The position numbers and the translations under genes are program-made. A DNA stretch of 64,000 nt, from positions 2,232,001 to 2,296,000 of the forward strand of contig NZ_CP017181.1 of the NCBI RefSeq assembly GCF_001729765.1, in the 5' to 3' direction. Positions 54,826 to 62,863 of the stretch are shown here, one piece after another. Source of the DNA: Enterobacter kobei (GTDB lineage Bacteria; Pseudomonadota; Gammaproteobacteria; Enterobacterales; Enterobacteriaceae). Below the pieces are notes generated by a model. It was not told the origin of the DNA and searched no databases. It saw only the letters and a program-made list of their open reading frames with translations. Position 1 is the first letter of the stretch. The number at the start of each line of letters is the position of its first letter.

Positions 54826-56289
54826 ATGACCCACAAAATTTCTCACAGAAATGTTGCTCGCGACGATCGGCGGTTTGTCATCTCAACCTGCGGTTTTACC
54901 TTCCAGGGGTATGCTTTGCTCCTGAAAAAGTACGGCATAGACGCTTCGCATATCCACTTTGAGGGAGATGATGTCTGCCAACGGGATAGGGAAAATATCC
55001 TTAATAATCAACATGCTCATATTGTTGTGTTTCCGGGTAAAGGGATTGTCACTCTGCTGGAAAGTCTGACGCGGCTGGCATCCGTACTGAATGCATTGCC
55101 TGTTATCCGATGCGTGACCCTTTATAGTGATATACCTGACAGCTGGTTATATCGCACTCTGGGTAGCCTTTTACATAACAGCCATCAATTATCACTGATT
55201 CGGATCGCCAGCGTTTCTGATGTCATCAACTGCTTCCACACCCATAATAAGGGGTTTAAAGACCACTCACGATTATTACGCGATCACTGTCTGGGGTATT
55301 CTCCGCAGGAAAACCTGAAATGGCTAACAAGAAGAGAAATTGACGTTTTATTGAATTTCTACCGCGGTATGTCCGTAAAAGATCTGTGCGAAAAGCTAGG
55401 ACTTTCTAATAAAACGGTTTATACCCATCGTAAGGAAGGTGTGCAGAAGTTACATTATATTAAACGATGGTTAAACGATCCGCATAACTTCAAAGCGGAA
55501 AGAAGTCACAAAAACCATCGTCTTAAAGCAGAATTCACGGATAAAGAAGCAGATATTTTTAATGCTCTGGTGAAAAGGGAGATCTTCCCGGCCTACCAGA
55601 TCATTACCGATCGCGACAAAAAAGGGGTGGGCTTTGAGATACTGATCCGCTGGAATAAAAACGGCAAAATAGTCAAGCCAGCCTGTTTTCTTAATGACAT
55701 TTCAAATCACGAGATATGGTTAAAAATAACGGCCCTGGTGATCCACGCTGCCGTGTCCGGGATTAATAAATATAACGGGAAATTCTATTTTTCAGTCAAT
55801 ATTCCGCCTCGTCTCGCTTCCGGGAAAGCGTTGCCGGAGATGGCCCGGAAAGCCATCGGCATGTTGCTCAAACCCCAGTGGGCGGAAAAGCTTGTCTTTG
55901 AATTTGCAGAAGATATCGATGTGACCAAAGACAAGAAGATCCCTGAAACCATGCGGCATCTGCGTAATACCGGGTGCAGACTGTTTCTGGATGACTGCTT
56001 CTCTAACCATCACACCATGTTTCCTGTCAGGCAAGTGCATTTTGACGGGTTGAAACTGGACCGCGACATCGTTGAGCATTTTGTGGCGAACGACAACGAT
56101 TATAATCTGATTAAAGCGATTCAGATATACAGCGACATGACCGGAACGGACTGCATTGCTGAAGGGGTGGACAGTGAAGAGAAATTTGAAAAATTAGTCG
56201 AACTGGGCGTGAAAAACTTTCAGGGATATTATCTCTCACGGGCTGTGAAGGAGGAGGAATTAGATCGCATGGTAAGACAGTTTAGCTAA
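54826..56289 (+). CDS. LuxR-type HTH plus EAL domain protein (c-di-GMP signalling)
   Basis: 487 residues. An N-terminal region (1-150) of unclear fold is followed by a LuxR/NarL HTH (about 166-208: LTRREIDVLLNFYRGMSVKDLCEKLGLSNKTVYTHRKEGVQKL in pieces) and an EAL domain (about 237-485). EAL catalytic residues seen: Glu271 (motif reads EIL), Asn325, Glu359/Glu362, Asp389-Asp390, Lys410, Glu446 and Gln466. The Gly-rich loop after DD (normally DFGTGYS) is DDCFSNHH, so activity may be reduced or the domain may act as a sensor. It probably ties c-di-GMP level to transcription of the nearby adhesin. Confidence 0.92.
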   Translation: MTHKISHRNVARDDRRFVISTCGFTFQGYALLLKKYGIDASHIHFEGDDVCQRDRENILNNQHAHIVVFPGKGIVTLLESLTRLASVLNALPVIRCVTLYSDIPDSWLYRTLGSLLHNSHQLSLIRIASVSDVINCFHTHNKGFKDHSRLLRDHCLGYSPQENLKWLTRREIDVLLNFYRGMSVKDLCEKLGLSNKTVYTHRKEGVQKLHYIKRWLNDPHNFKAERSHKNHRLKAEFTDKEADIFNALVKREIFPAYQIITDRDKKGVGFEILIRWNKNGKIVKPACFLNDISNHEIWLKITALVIHAAVSGINKYNGKFYFSVNIPPRLASGKALPEMARKAIGMLLKPQWAEKLVFEFAEDIDVTKDKKIPETMRHLRNTGCRLFLDDCFSNHHTMFPVRQVHFDGLKLDRDIVEHFVANDNDYNLIKAIQIYSDMTGTDCIAEGVDSEEKFEKLVELGVKNFQGYYLSRAVKEEELDRMVRQFS

Positions 56290-56311
56290 AAATAAAGCCC
56301 CGAAGGGCCTT
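56289..56311 (-). terminator. Terminator of the DUF883 gene
   Basis: On the minus strand, AAGGCCC-TTCG-GGGCTT is a UUCG-tetraloop hairpin followed by TATTTTTAG. It abuts the stop of the EAL gene on the other strand. Confidence 0.8.
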
Positions 56312-56313
56312 GA

Positions 56314-56586
56314 TTATTTACGACCCAGTAGCAGGCCGAGAACAATACCGACGGCACCGGCGGCGATAAGGCCGGTTAGCGGGTTATTTCTGACCGCTTC
56401 TGTTACATCAGAAACCGCATCGCTGGCCTGCGCGGCATATTTTTTAGCCGCGCCTTTTACCTGGTGCTTTGGTGAATCGACGAATTCACCAAACTGCTGC
56501 TGTGCAGAACCTGCAATTTCATCGAGCTTATTTTTTGCTTTATCTTCAGCAAACTGGGTGTTTTTATCAGTACCGAAATCAGACAT
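56314..56586 (-). CDS. DUF883 (ElaB/YqjD-like) membrane-anchored protein
   Basis: 90 residues: a hydrophilic, Ala/Lys/Gln-rich helical region (about 10-68) and a C-terminal membrane anchor (NPLTGLIAAGAVGIVLGLLLGRK, 68-90 in part). This matches the ElaB/YqjD pattern, in which C-tail-anchored proteins bind ribosomes in stationary phase. The N-terminal half differs from ElaB itself, so only the family is claimed. It has its own ribosome binding site (GGAGGC on the minus strand) and terminator; monocistronic. Confidence 0.85.
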   Translation of the reverse strand: MSDFGTDKNTQFAEDKAKNKLDEIAGSAQQQFGEFVDSPKHQVKGAAKKYAAQASDAVSDVTEAVRNNPLTGLIAAGAVGIVLGLLLGRK

Positions 56587-56721
56587 CTTTGCCTCCTTGT
56601 GTTGATAATTAAAGGATAGCCGCTCTTTGCAGATATGAGAGACGAAAGGTTAATTTCGGCACCTGGCAGGGCTGTTTTCGGATATATCTCTGTGCGAAAG
56701 GACTCGCAAAGAGAGACGCTG

Positions 56722-57198
56722 TTATTCGGCAAAACTCAGCAGCGCGTCGCCATCAAGGCGATAGCGCACCCATTCAGACTGCGGCAGCGCGCCAATGCTC
56801 AGGTAAAAATCAATGGCGGGCTGGTTCCAGTCCAGAACGCTCCATTCCAGGCGACCACACTGCCGCTTTACCGCGAGTTGCGCGATATGTTTCAGTAACG
56901 CTCTTCCCGCGCCTTTACCGCGATACTCCGGGGAAACGTACAGGTCTTCCATATAGATCCCGTTGCGTCCGAGCCAGGTTGAATAGCTGGTGAAGAACAC
57001 GGCATAGCCGATGATGTCGCCTTCATACTCAGCGATCAACGCTTCGGTGTGACTTCCCGCGCCAAAGAGCGTTTCACGGATCTCCTCTGGCGTGGTAACC
57101 ACTTCTTCCGGCGCTTTTTCATAGACTGCCAGCTCGTAGATCATGGCGTAAATGGCCGCGGCATCTTCGGGACGGGCCTGACGAAGGATAATGCTCAT
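56722..57198 (-). CDS. GNAT N-acetyltransferase (spermidine/diamine acetyltransferase-like)
   Basis: 158 residues. The acetyl-CoA motif A is IYMEDLYVSPEYRGKGAGRALLKHIAQLA (Q/RxxGxG/A as RGKGAG, about 94-99). The early strand-helix region IRQARPEDAAAIYAMIYELAVYEKAPEEV and the later RLEWSVLDWNQPAIDFYLSIGA are typical of the SSAT-like subgroup, which acetylates polyamines or thialysine. The substrate cannot be fixed from sequence. It is divergent from the LysR gene at 57288, which may control it. Confidence 0.9.
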   Translation of the reverse strand: MSIILRQARPEDAAAIYAMIYELAVYEKAPEEVVTTPEEIRETLFGAGSHTEALIAEYEGDIIGYAVFFTSYSTWLGRNGIYMEDLYVSPEYRGKGAGRALLKHIAQLAVKRQCGRLEWSVLDWNQPAIDFYLSIGALPQSEWVRYRLDGDALLSFAE

Positions 57199-57287
57199 TG
57201 TTATTCCTGCTTTTTGTCTGTTTCGCGATTGATGGCGTTAAGCATACGGAGTATTGTCCGAAGAATTAAGTGCAATGAAATCAACAA

Positions 57288-58244
57288 ATGATGAATATTA
57301 TGCATCCGGCTTTACGACGTCTTGATTTAAACCTGTTGCCCGTTTTCGACGCGATTTACCGCCATCGTTCTGTTCGTCTGGCAGCCGATGAGCTGGCGAT
57401 GAGCACATCGGCACTGAGCCATGCGCTTTCGCGTCTGCGCGCGACGCTGAACGATCCGCTCTTTTTTCGGGAAGGGCATCGTATGTCCCCCAGCGTGTAT
57501 GCTGCTCAGCTCGCACCTTCCATCGCTTCCGCACTGTCATTCCTGAATCATGAGCTGACTCCGCAGCCGGAGTTTGACGCCCCCAGCAGTACCGAGAGCT
57601 TACACATTGCGATTACGGATTTTACCGCGCTTTGCGTTTTTCCGACCCTGATGCACTCCTTGCAGCATGCTGCCCCTGGTTTGCGTTTTGAATTGCGTTA
57701 TTTGCCCCACAGCCCGGCGCTGACGGAGCTATTAGCCGGGGAAGTGGATCTGGCGCTCGGGTTCAGTACCTCGGAGGATATTCGTCATCCGGAACTGGAG
57801 GAGATAGGCTGGTTCGAAGATGAGTATGTGGTCATCAGTAACGCCAGCCGGACACGGCTGACGCTGGAGGATTATCTCGCGGCCCGACATCTGGTGGTCA
57901 CGCCCTGGAATGAGAAACAAGGGGTTCTGGATCTGCGGCTTGAGCAGTTGGGCTATACCCGGCACATAGCGATCAAAACGCCGTCGATGCTCAGCGCCCC
58001 GTTTATCGTTGCACAAAGCGATCTGCTGATGGCAATCCCGCGGTTTGCGGCTGAGAAGCTGGTCGCGGCTGCGGATCTCAGGATATTTGCTTTACCGTTT
58101 TCAATCCGCGCGTTTGAAGTGAAAATTTACTCGCATAAACGCAGCGGCCAGCGGGAGGCGACCCGCTGGCTTAAGGAGGAGCTGCATAAACTGGCGCAGG
58201 CGGTAAGACGTTCAGCTGATGGCGGGGGAAGTCATCCGTCTTAA
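57288..58244 (+). CDS. LysR-family regulator (NodD/LeuO-type effector domain)
   Basis: 318 residues. The HTH is at about 10-68 (RRLDLNLLPVFDAIYRHRSVRLAADELAMSTSALSHALSRLRATLNDPLFFRE in pieces). The effector domain (about 95-300) follows the PBP2_Nod pattern. Three Met codons near the start (57288, 57291, 57300) are possible. It is divergent from the GNAT gene with 89 bp between. Its 3' end overlaps the stop of a GyrI-like gene remnant on the other strand, which may once have been under its control. Confidence 0.92.
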   Translation: MMNIMHPALRRLDLNLLPVFDAIYRHRSVRLAADELAMSTSALSHALSRLRATLNDPLFFREGHRMSPSVYAAQLAPSIASALSFLNHELTPQPEFDAPSSTESLHIAITDFTALCVFPTLMHSLQHAAPGLRFELRYLPHSPALTELLAGEVDLALGFSTSEDIRHPELEEIGWFEDEYVVISNASRTRLTLEDYLAARHLVVTPWNEKQGVLDLRLEQLGYTRHIAIKTPSMLSAPFIVAQSDLLMAIPRFAAEKLVAAADLRIFALPFSIRAFEVKIYSHKRSGQREATRWLKEELHKLAQAVRRSADGGGSHPS

Positions 58245-58420
58245 TTTAACGGCAGATAGATATCCGTTTGCAGCGCATGTTCCGGCACCTCGTGGACAAA
58301 ATTGATGTTGGAGATCGTATCCAGCGAGCCAGTGTGACGCCCGACAGCGTATCGTCCTTGCCTGCGCGGTCGGGCAGGATCCTGACCGATCTTGCGATTT
58401 TTGTTTGTAACAGGGTTTCG
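58241..58420 (-). pseudogene. Remnant of a GyrI-like (AraC effector-binding) protein
   Basis: The minus strand ends in QTDIYLPLN, the hallmark C-terminus of GyrI-like small-molecule-binding domains. It is preceded by GRYAVGRHTGSLDTIS, the usual GRYAVFRHxG strand. Intact proteins have about 45-50 residues between these two motifs; here there are about 20, so an internal deletion is likely. Upstream residues do not resemble the family. The fragment overlaps the LysR stop codon. Confidence 0.6.
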
Positions 58421-58553
58421 CAGGATTTGATTAGGAATGAGAGAGGCGTTCTTGATATTGACATGACCCTGTTTCGGAAAGAATGTTAGTCGCTGGTATG
58501 CCGTTCTGACGTCAATTATCGAACGGCATCCAGTAATTTTCTGCGAAAGTGTT

Positions 58554-59174
58554 TTATGGAATGCTTTGCAAATCCCTTTCAATATCACGACGGCGTCCAT
58601 TGTCAGCGATTTCGCGCCCTGGGCGAGCCGATGCTTTCAGTGCTTTGGTTAGAAAACGCCTGGCTTCATCCGTTCTTTTCTCTTTTAGAAGGTAATCGCC
58701 GTAGAAATAGTTAGGGTCTATACCGTCAGGGTTGATGGCCAGCGCTTTTTTCAACATTTCATCAGCTTTGTCTTTATCACCAAAACCGATTGGCCACCCG
58801 GGAACCTGATAATAAAGAGCCCCCAGGCTTGTCCAGGCTGATCCCTGAAGCGCGTTAGGTTCAATTTCAATCGCTTTCTCCAGGTTAGTGCGGGCTTGTT
58901 TAACAAGGCTCAATGCTCCCAGACCACCTTTTGCGCCAGCCCAGCTGCTATCAATGATTGCAGACCAAATTAACAGTGGTGCGCTTGTGTTGTTTTTCAT
59001 CTGACTTGCCTGATGCGCTTTCTGACTAAGTGAACTAAAGCAGTTCTCTTTTTTGGCTTCCAGAGTTTGATACTGGCACACAGACCAATCGTGTTGTAAT
59101 TCCTCGAGGGAGGTGTCCGCCAGTGCTACAGTCGGAACTGCTGCAACAAGAAATAGAGCATACAGTTTTCTCAT
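58554..59174 (-). CDS. Exported TPR protein, last gene of the thermostable-haemolysin operon
   Basis: 206 residues with a signal peptide (MRKLYALFLVAAVPTVALAD, cleavage near residue 19). The mature part holds TPR-like helices at about 92-185: ARTNLEKAIEIEPNALQGSAWTSLGALYYQVPG, KADEMLKKALAINPDGIDPNYFYGDYLLKEKRTDEARRFLTKALK. It resembles periplasmic TRAP-associated TPR proteins; a scaffold or carrier role is possible. The start overlaps the SDR stop by 4 bp. Low-GC, like the rest of the cluster. Confidence 0.85.
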   Translation of the reverse strand: MRKLYALFLVAAVPTVALADTSLEELQHDWSVCQYQTLEAKKENCFSSLSQKAHQASQMKNNTSAPLLIWSAIIDSSWAGAKGGLGALSLVKQARTNLEKAIEIEPNALQGSAWTSLGALYYQVPGWPIGFGDKDKADEMLKKALAINPDGIDPNYFYGDYLLKEKRTDEARRFLTKALKASARPGREIADNGRRRDIERDLQSIP

Positions 59175-59977
59175 TTGTGTTCTCCTTTTAACGATTTTCT
59201 GGCGAATTCCTGAATGACAGGTAATTTTTTTGCTAATGCTCCGTCGACGACGTGAGGAAACCAGGCATTAATTTTGACGAACAGACGCTCCATAATTCCA
59301 AAGCGATACCGCTTCTGCTCCGTTTCAAGAAGCCGTGCAAGCTGGGATGCGACATAAATCGGCGAATCGTTGTTATTACCGAGTTTTTGGTTAAGGGCGT
59401 AAACCTGTTCGCTGTTGAGCGTGGTTTTTGTTGCGCGTGGAGCGGCATACAAAACGGTAATACCGCTTCCCTGCAATTCCCGACCAAGTGCTTCGGAAAA
59501 ACGGTGTGTCGCAGCCTTGGTTGCGCTGTATACACTCCACGCCGGATGCCCTATTTCCCCAAAAATTGAACCAATATTAAGCACGATGCCAGGTCTGTTC
59601 ATTTTATCCAGCAAGGCCCGGGTCAGAAGGGCAGGAATCTCGATATTGGTTCGGATCTGTTCACGAATATCGTCGAATGATTGCTGTTCAAGCAATGCAA
59701 AGCGACTGCTTCCTGCGTTATTGATGAGAATGTCCAACCCACCATTCTGAGACAGGCTGTTCGCCAGCCCTAATATCTCTTCGTCGGAATAGCTGCGCAT
59801 TAGGGCGATATTGTGTCGCTCCGGGTGAGGAATGGCATTCTTTAAAAGCGACATTGCCTTTTCATTACGCCCTACGAGATAGAGTCTCGCGCCTTTATGC
59901 GCCAGCTCTCGCGCCAGCGCCTGACCGATTCCTCCGCTGGCACCGGTTAGCAGAACGGTTTTATTAAGCAGATTCAT
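59171..59977 (-). CDS. Short-chain dehydrogenase of the thermostable-haemolysin operon
   Basis: 268 residues from MNLLNKTVLLTGASGGIGQAL at 59977; a longer frame to 60241 lies inside the preceding gene and is rejected. The cofactor motif TGASGGIG is at about 10-17, ILINNAGSSRF holds NNAG, the catalytic Ser is in NIGSIFG, and YSATK is Tyr-x3-Lys. Then AAPRATKTTLNS. The C-terminal 60 residues are basic and partly amphipathic (RFGIMERLFVKINAWFPHVVDGALAKKLP), suggesting a lipid-linked substrate. The start overlaps the diiron-protein gene by 14 bp. Confidence 0.92.
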   Translation of the reverse strand: MNLLNKTVLLTGASGGIGQALARELAHKGARLYLVGRNEKAMSLLKNAIPHPERHNIALMRSYSDEEILGLANSLSQNGGLDILINNAGSSRFALLEQQSFDDIREQIRTNIEIPALLTRALLDKMNRPGIVLNIGSIFGEIGHPAWSVYSATKAATHRFSEALGRELQGSGITVLYAAPRATKTTLNSEQVYALNQKLGNNNDSPIYVASQLARLLETEQKRYRFGIMERLFVKINAWFPHVVDGALAKKLPVIQEFARKSLKGEHK

Positions 59978-60629
59978 GGACGTTATCTCCCAGTTGGTCA
60001 AGCATCTGTCCGTAGAGATGATAAATACGACGAGCCGTGTGGATAATGGCCTCCTGATCGCACTTGTCAGTGATTGAATCCATGAGGGACGCAAAGAATT
60101 GCAGATGGCCCTGATCGAGTTCTCCGTGAGAACGCAGGTAGGTGGTTGCCTGCTCAGGCAGCGCCAGAGTATTTTCCAGCTGAGCCGCAACAGCTGTTGC
60201 AATTGACACACTAGTGCCTTCCAGCACGAGCACCATGCCAAATATGCTCATCGGGTTTACCCGCTCAATTCGGTAGTAGAGGTAAGCGATCATCATTTCG
60301 ATGGGCAGGCCCGGCATACCATTTCTTACTGCCTCAGGATTCCCCCCACATGCACGAATATCATTGAGGATCCACTCCTGATGCCCATATTCCTCATCAA
60401 TATATTCAGCGATTGCGCCACGTACGGCTTCGTGAGAGGCAGGAAGGCAGCTGCCAGCACACATTAGTAGCGGAACGGTATGACTGACGTGATAATAAGC
60501 CTGTGTCAAAAACGCGATATACATCTCCGCCGAGATATCGCCTGTCTGGCAACGCGCAATAACAGGTGAATCAAGTAAACGTTGACGTTCTACAGCGGTC
60601 TGATTCTGTAATTCCTGATAAAAGCTCAT
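59964..60629 (-). CDS. Haem-oxygenase-like diiron oxidase family protein (TenA-like fold)
   Basis: 221 residues, all-helical. Candidate iron ligands fit the haem-oxygenase-like diiron oxidase (HDO) pattern: Glu80-x-x-His83 (EEYGH), Glu137 (VLEGTS), then His168, Asp172 and His175 (SHGELDQGH). Members of this superfamily include UndA, which turns fatty acids into 1-alkenes, and other oxidative C-C or N-oxidising enzymes. The neighbouring acyl-AMP ligase suggests an activated acyl or amino-acyl substrate. It overlaps the ligase gene by 4 bp and the SDR gene by 14 bp. Confidence 0.88.
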   Translation of the reverse strand: MSFYQELQNQTAVERQRLLDSPVIARCQTGDISAEMYIAFLTQAYYHVSHTVPLLMCAGSCLPASHEAVRGAIAEYIDEEYGHQEWILNDIRACGGNPEAVRNGMPGLPIEMMIAYLYYRIERVNPMSIFGMVLVLEGTSVSIATAVAAQLENTLALPEQATTYLRSHGELDQGHLQFFASLMDSITDKCDQEAIIHTARRIYHLYGQMLDQLGDNVHESA

Positions 60630-62068
60630 GCGTCTTCTTCCTGGCTGCAGGTGAGAATAATATGTTTCAGGGACTGCCAGATGGCGCTTCGTTTAGGGCG
60701 ACCATTTGCGGTAATCATTTCGGGAGAAGATATTTCGGACGTAAACAGCAATCGGTGAAATTGCGCGTAGTCTGGAAGATGCGCGGAGATACGCATTAAC
60801 TGTTGACGCGCCAGCTCCTTTTGTCCTTCAAAAGCATCAACAAGCGCAACGTTACGTGTTAAACCATCACCAAAAATGACTACACGGCGCACAGCAGGGC
60901 ATGCCATCGCTTCTGCTTCAGGCCATTCTGGAGAAAAATTGCGACCGTATGCGTTTATCTGAACGTTTTTTAAACGGCCAATAATATGAATAAATCCATC
61001 ATCATCAACGCTTGCAAGGTCGCCAGTAGGAACCGTTGTATTTTGTGATTCCTCCCCGAGATACCCCAGGGCATTGGCTGGACTCGTTACGTGTAGTTGC
61101 TGTAAGGGATCAACGGTAACGTTTATACCTGGCAGAGGTTTGCCAACGCTGCTCTTTTTGGAAGAACCAGGCAAATTAAGAGCGACAACAGAACCGCACT
61201 CTGATAACCCATAGCCTTCAAAAACGGGTAAGCCTGCATTTGCTGCCAGTTCCATTAACGGCGTCGGAATTTTCCCGCCACCCACGGCCACGAAGCGCAG
61301 AGAACGTGTACTTTCAGGCGCCACCTGATGCAGATGGACTAACACCCGTAATATTTCAGGTACAAGAACCAGGCTTTCAGGTTGCCATGTCATTAAGGCC
61401 TGTAAAAAACGTTTGGGGTTAAATTGACTTGAACCCTCAAAGCCTGTCTGAGCCGTGGGTAATATCACTGTTTCTGCACCCATTAATAATGGGATATAGA
61501 TTCCGCACAAATTCTCGAGCAGAATGCTGAGCGGCAGGCTGACAAGATGTTTCTCCGGTGCGATTGGACGCAGAGCGGTAGCGAGTGTTTGCGCGGTCCA
61601 TAACATTCCCTTCTGACTCAGGCACACGCCTTTAGGTTCACCGGTGGTTCCCGAGGTAAAGGTAATCTTGGATGTCCCCACAGGCAACGACGTTGGGGCA
61701 GTTAACTGTCTAACCTGCAGCTTACCGAATGGGAAATCATGTCTGTGCCATCCAGACATACTCTCACCACCAATTTGCGCATCAATCGACGCTGAAGCAC
61801 GCACCCATTCTTTTTGCGTTTCCGAGAAAAAGGGAGGAATGGGTACAATGACGATCCCGACAGATATACAGGCAAGATCGATAATGGCCCACTCCGGACT
61901 ATTATCAAGCTCAAGCGCCAGCCTTCTAATCCCCAGGGCGTGGAGCAACGATGCGGCGTTTACGACTGCCTCTAAATATTGCTTCCAGCTCCATAACGTT
62001 GTTTCACCCCTAAGAGCAGTTTGATCAGGGTATTGAAGAGCTTGCTGTTTCAGTGCGTTAAGAAACAT
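60626..62068 (-). CDS. AMP-dependent acyl ligase of the thermostable-haemolysin operon
   Basis: 480 residues, an ANL-superfamily adenylating enzyme somewhat shorter than long-chain acyl-CoA synthetases. Motif A3 is ITFTSGTTGEPKGV (about 134-147), A5 is FEGYGLSECG, A7 is TGDLASVDDDGFIHIIGR, A8 is YGRNFSPEWPE, and the A10 Lys is in NGRPKRSAI. It should activate a carboxylic acid (probably a fatty acid) as acyl-AMP, then pass it to CoA or another acceptor. It overlaps the haemolysin/GNAT gene by 11 bp and the diiron gene by 4 bp. Confidence 0.9.
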   Translation of the reverse strand: MFLNALKQQALQYPDQTALRGETTLWSWKQYLEAVVNAASLLHALGIRRLALELDNSPEWAIIDLACISVGIVIVPIPPFFSETQKEWVRASASIDAQIGGESMSGWHRHDFPFGKLQVRQLTAPTSLPVGTSKITFTSGTTGEPKGVCLSQKGMLWTAQTLATALRPIAPEKHLVSLPLSILLENLCGIYIPLLMGAETVILPTAQTGFEGSSQFNPKRFLQALMTWQPESLVLVPEILRVLVHLHQVAPESTRSLRFVAVGGGKIPTPLMELAANAGLPVFEGYGLSECGSVVALNLPGSSKKSSVGKPLPGINVTVDPLQQLHVTSPANALGYLGEESQNTTVPTGDLASVDDDGFIHIIGRLKNVQINAYGRNFSPEWPEAEAMACPAVRRVVIFGDGLTRNVALVDAFEGQKELARQQLMRISAHLPDYAQFHRLLFTSEISSPEMITANGRPKRSAIWQSLKHIILTCSQEEDA

Positions 62069-62720
62069 GATGTTCTCCCGACAGATTAGTCCATGGAGCC
62101 TCGGGTAAAGTGTTTATTAACTTCATCAATAGACTGCCCTGAGTTAGCGCAGAATGACCGCCAGCCAGTTCACCGGCCATAATTTGTGGGTCATATTGAT
62201 AGTATTTTCCCCATTCATGTGCATCATTCCCAAGGCGAGCGGGATTGGCCGGCATGATGAGGATGGGATTCAAATTAAGTCGATGAAAGGTATTGCGAAT
62301 TTTTTTCGTACCGGTAAACACGATCCATGAAAATTGATACTCAGTAAGGACCTGGCAGAGCGCTGCAAACATGATTCGTGCACTTGCACCATCCCTCGCT
62401 GCAAAATTTCCAATTTCGACAATTGCGGCGCGAGAAACAGATTGCGACAGCCGTGACGAAAGCGTTACCTCAATGGGGCTATCGAGATATTTTTCCAGAT
62501 AAAGAGATCCCTGAGAGGCGATATGTACGCCACTGGCAGCCTTAAGTTCACCATTTGCATCGTAAAGGCCAATAAGCCATGGCATGCAACGGGAAATCGA
62601 AGCCTGATAAACCTGCTGATAGTTTTCACGGATTAACGCTGAAATATCATTCTGTTCGTGTTCACCGTGAAGCCATTTAAGAGTGTAGGGGGGCATTATT
62701 CGCATCATGAGACCTCTCAT
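62058..62720 (-). CDS. Thermostable haemolysin family protein (GNAT-like fold), first gene of operon
   Basis: 220 residues. It matches the thermostable haemolysin family (PF12261) by VEIGNFAARDGASARIMFAALCQVL, SWIVFTGTKKIRNTFHRLNLNPILIMPANPARLG, WGKYYQYDPQIMAGELAGG. The fold resembles GNAT acyltransferases and acyl-homoserine-lactone synthases, so an acyl-transfer role is at least as likely as direct haemolysis. No signal peptide is seen. The start may be 62720, or Met at 62708, which has the better-spaced AGAGG. It leads five overlapping genes and is divergent from a cytochrome b561 gene. Confidence 0.87.
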   Translation of the reverse strand: MRGLMMRIMPPYTLKWLHGEHEQNDISALIRENYQQVYQASISRCMPWLIGLYDANGELKAASGVHIASQGSLYLEKYLDSPIEVTLSSRLSQSVSRAAIVEIGNFAARDGASARIMFAALCQVLTEYQFSWIVFTGTKKIRNTFHRLNLNPILIMPANPARLGNDAHEWGKYYQYDPQIMAGELAGGHSALTQGSLLMKLINTLPEAPWTNLSGEHHVS

Positions 62721-62800
62721 ATGAGTCTCTTCAATATGAGCGATTAATATTATGACAACCTTAAGAAAGTTTTTTTCTTATGTTGTAAGTCGTGAATGAA

Positions 62801-62817
62801 ATTAAGGTATTCTTAAG
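62801..62817 (+). promoter_or_regulatory. PmrA/BasR-like box upstream of the second cytochrome b561 gene
   Basis: ATTAAG-GTATT-CTTAAG fits YTTAAK-N5-YTTAAK in 11 of 12 fixed positions. Its right half overlaps a perfect palindrome TATTCTTAAGAATA (62808-62821) and lies 21 bp before a -10-like TATACT (62839-62844), where an activator replacing the -35 would sit. A further CTTAAG is at 62760-62765, nearer the divergent haemolysin operon. Confidence 0.55.
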
Positions 62818-62863
62818 AATAAACAACACATACTGGCGTATACTCGAAAAAAAGGATTGAGCA

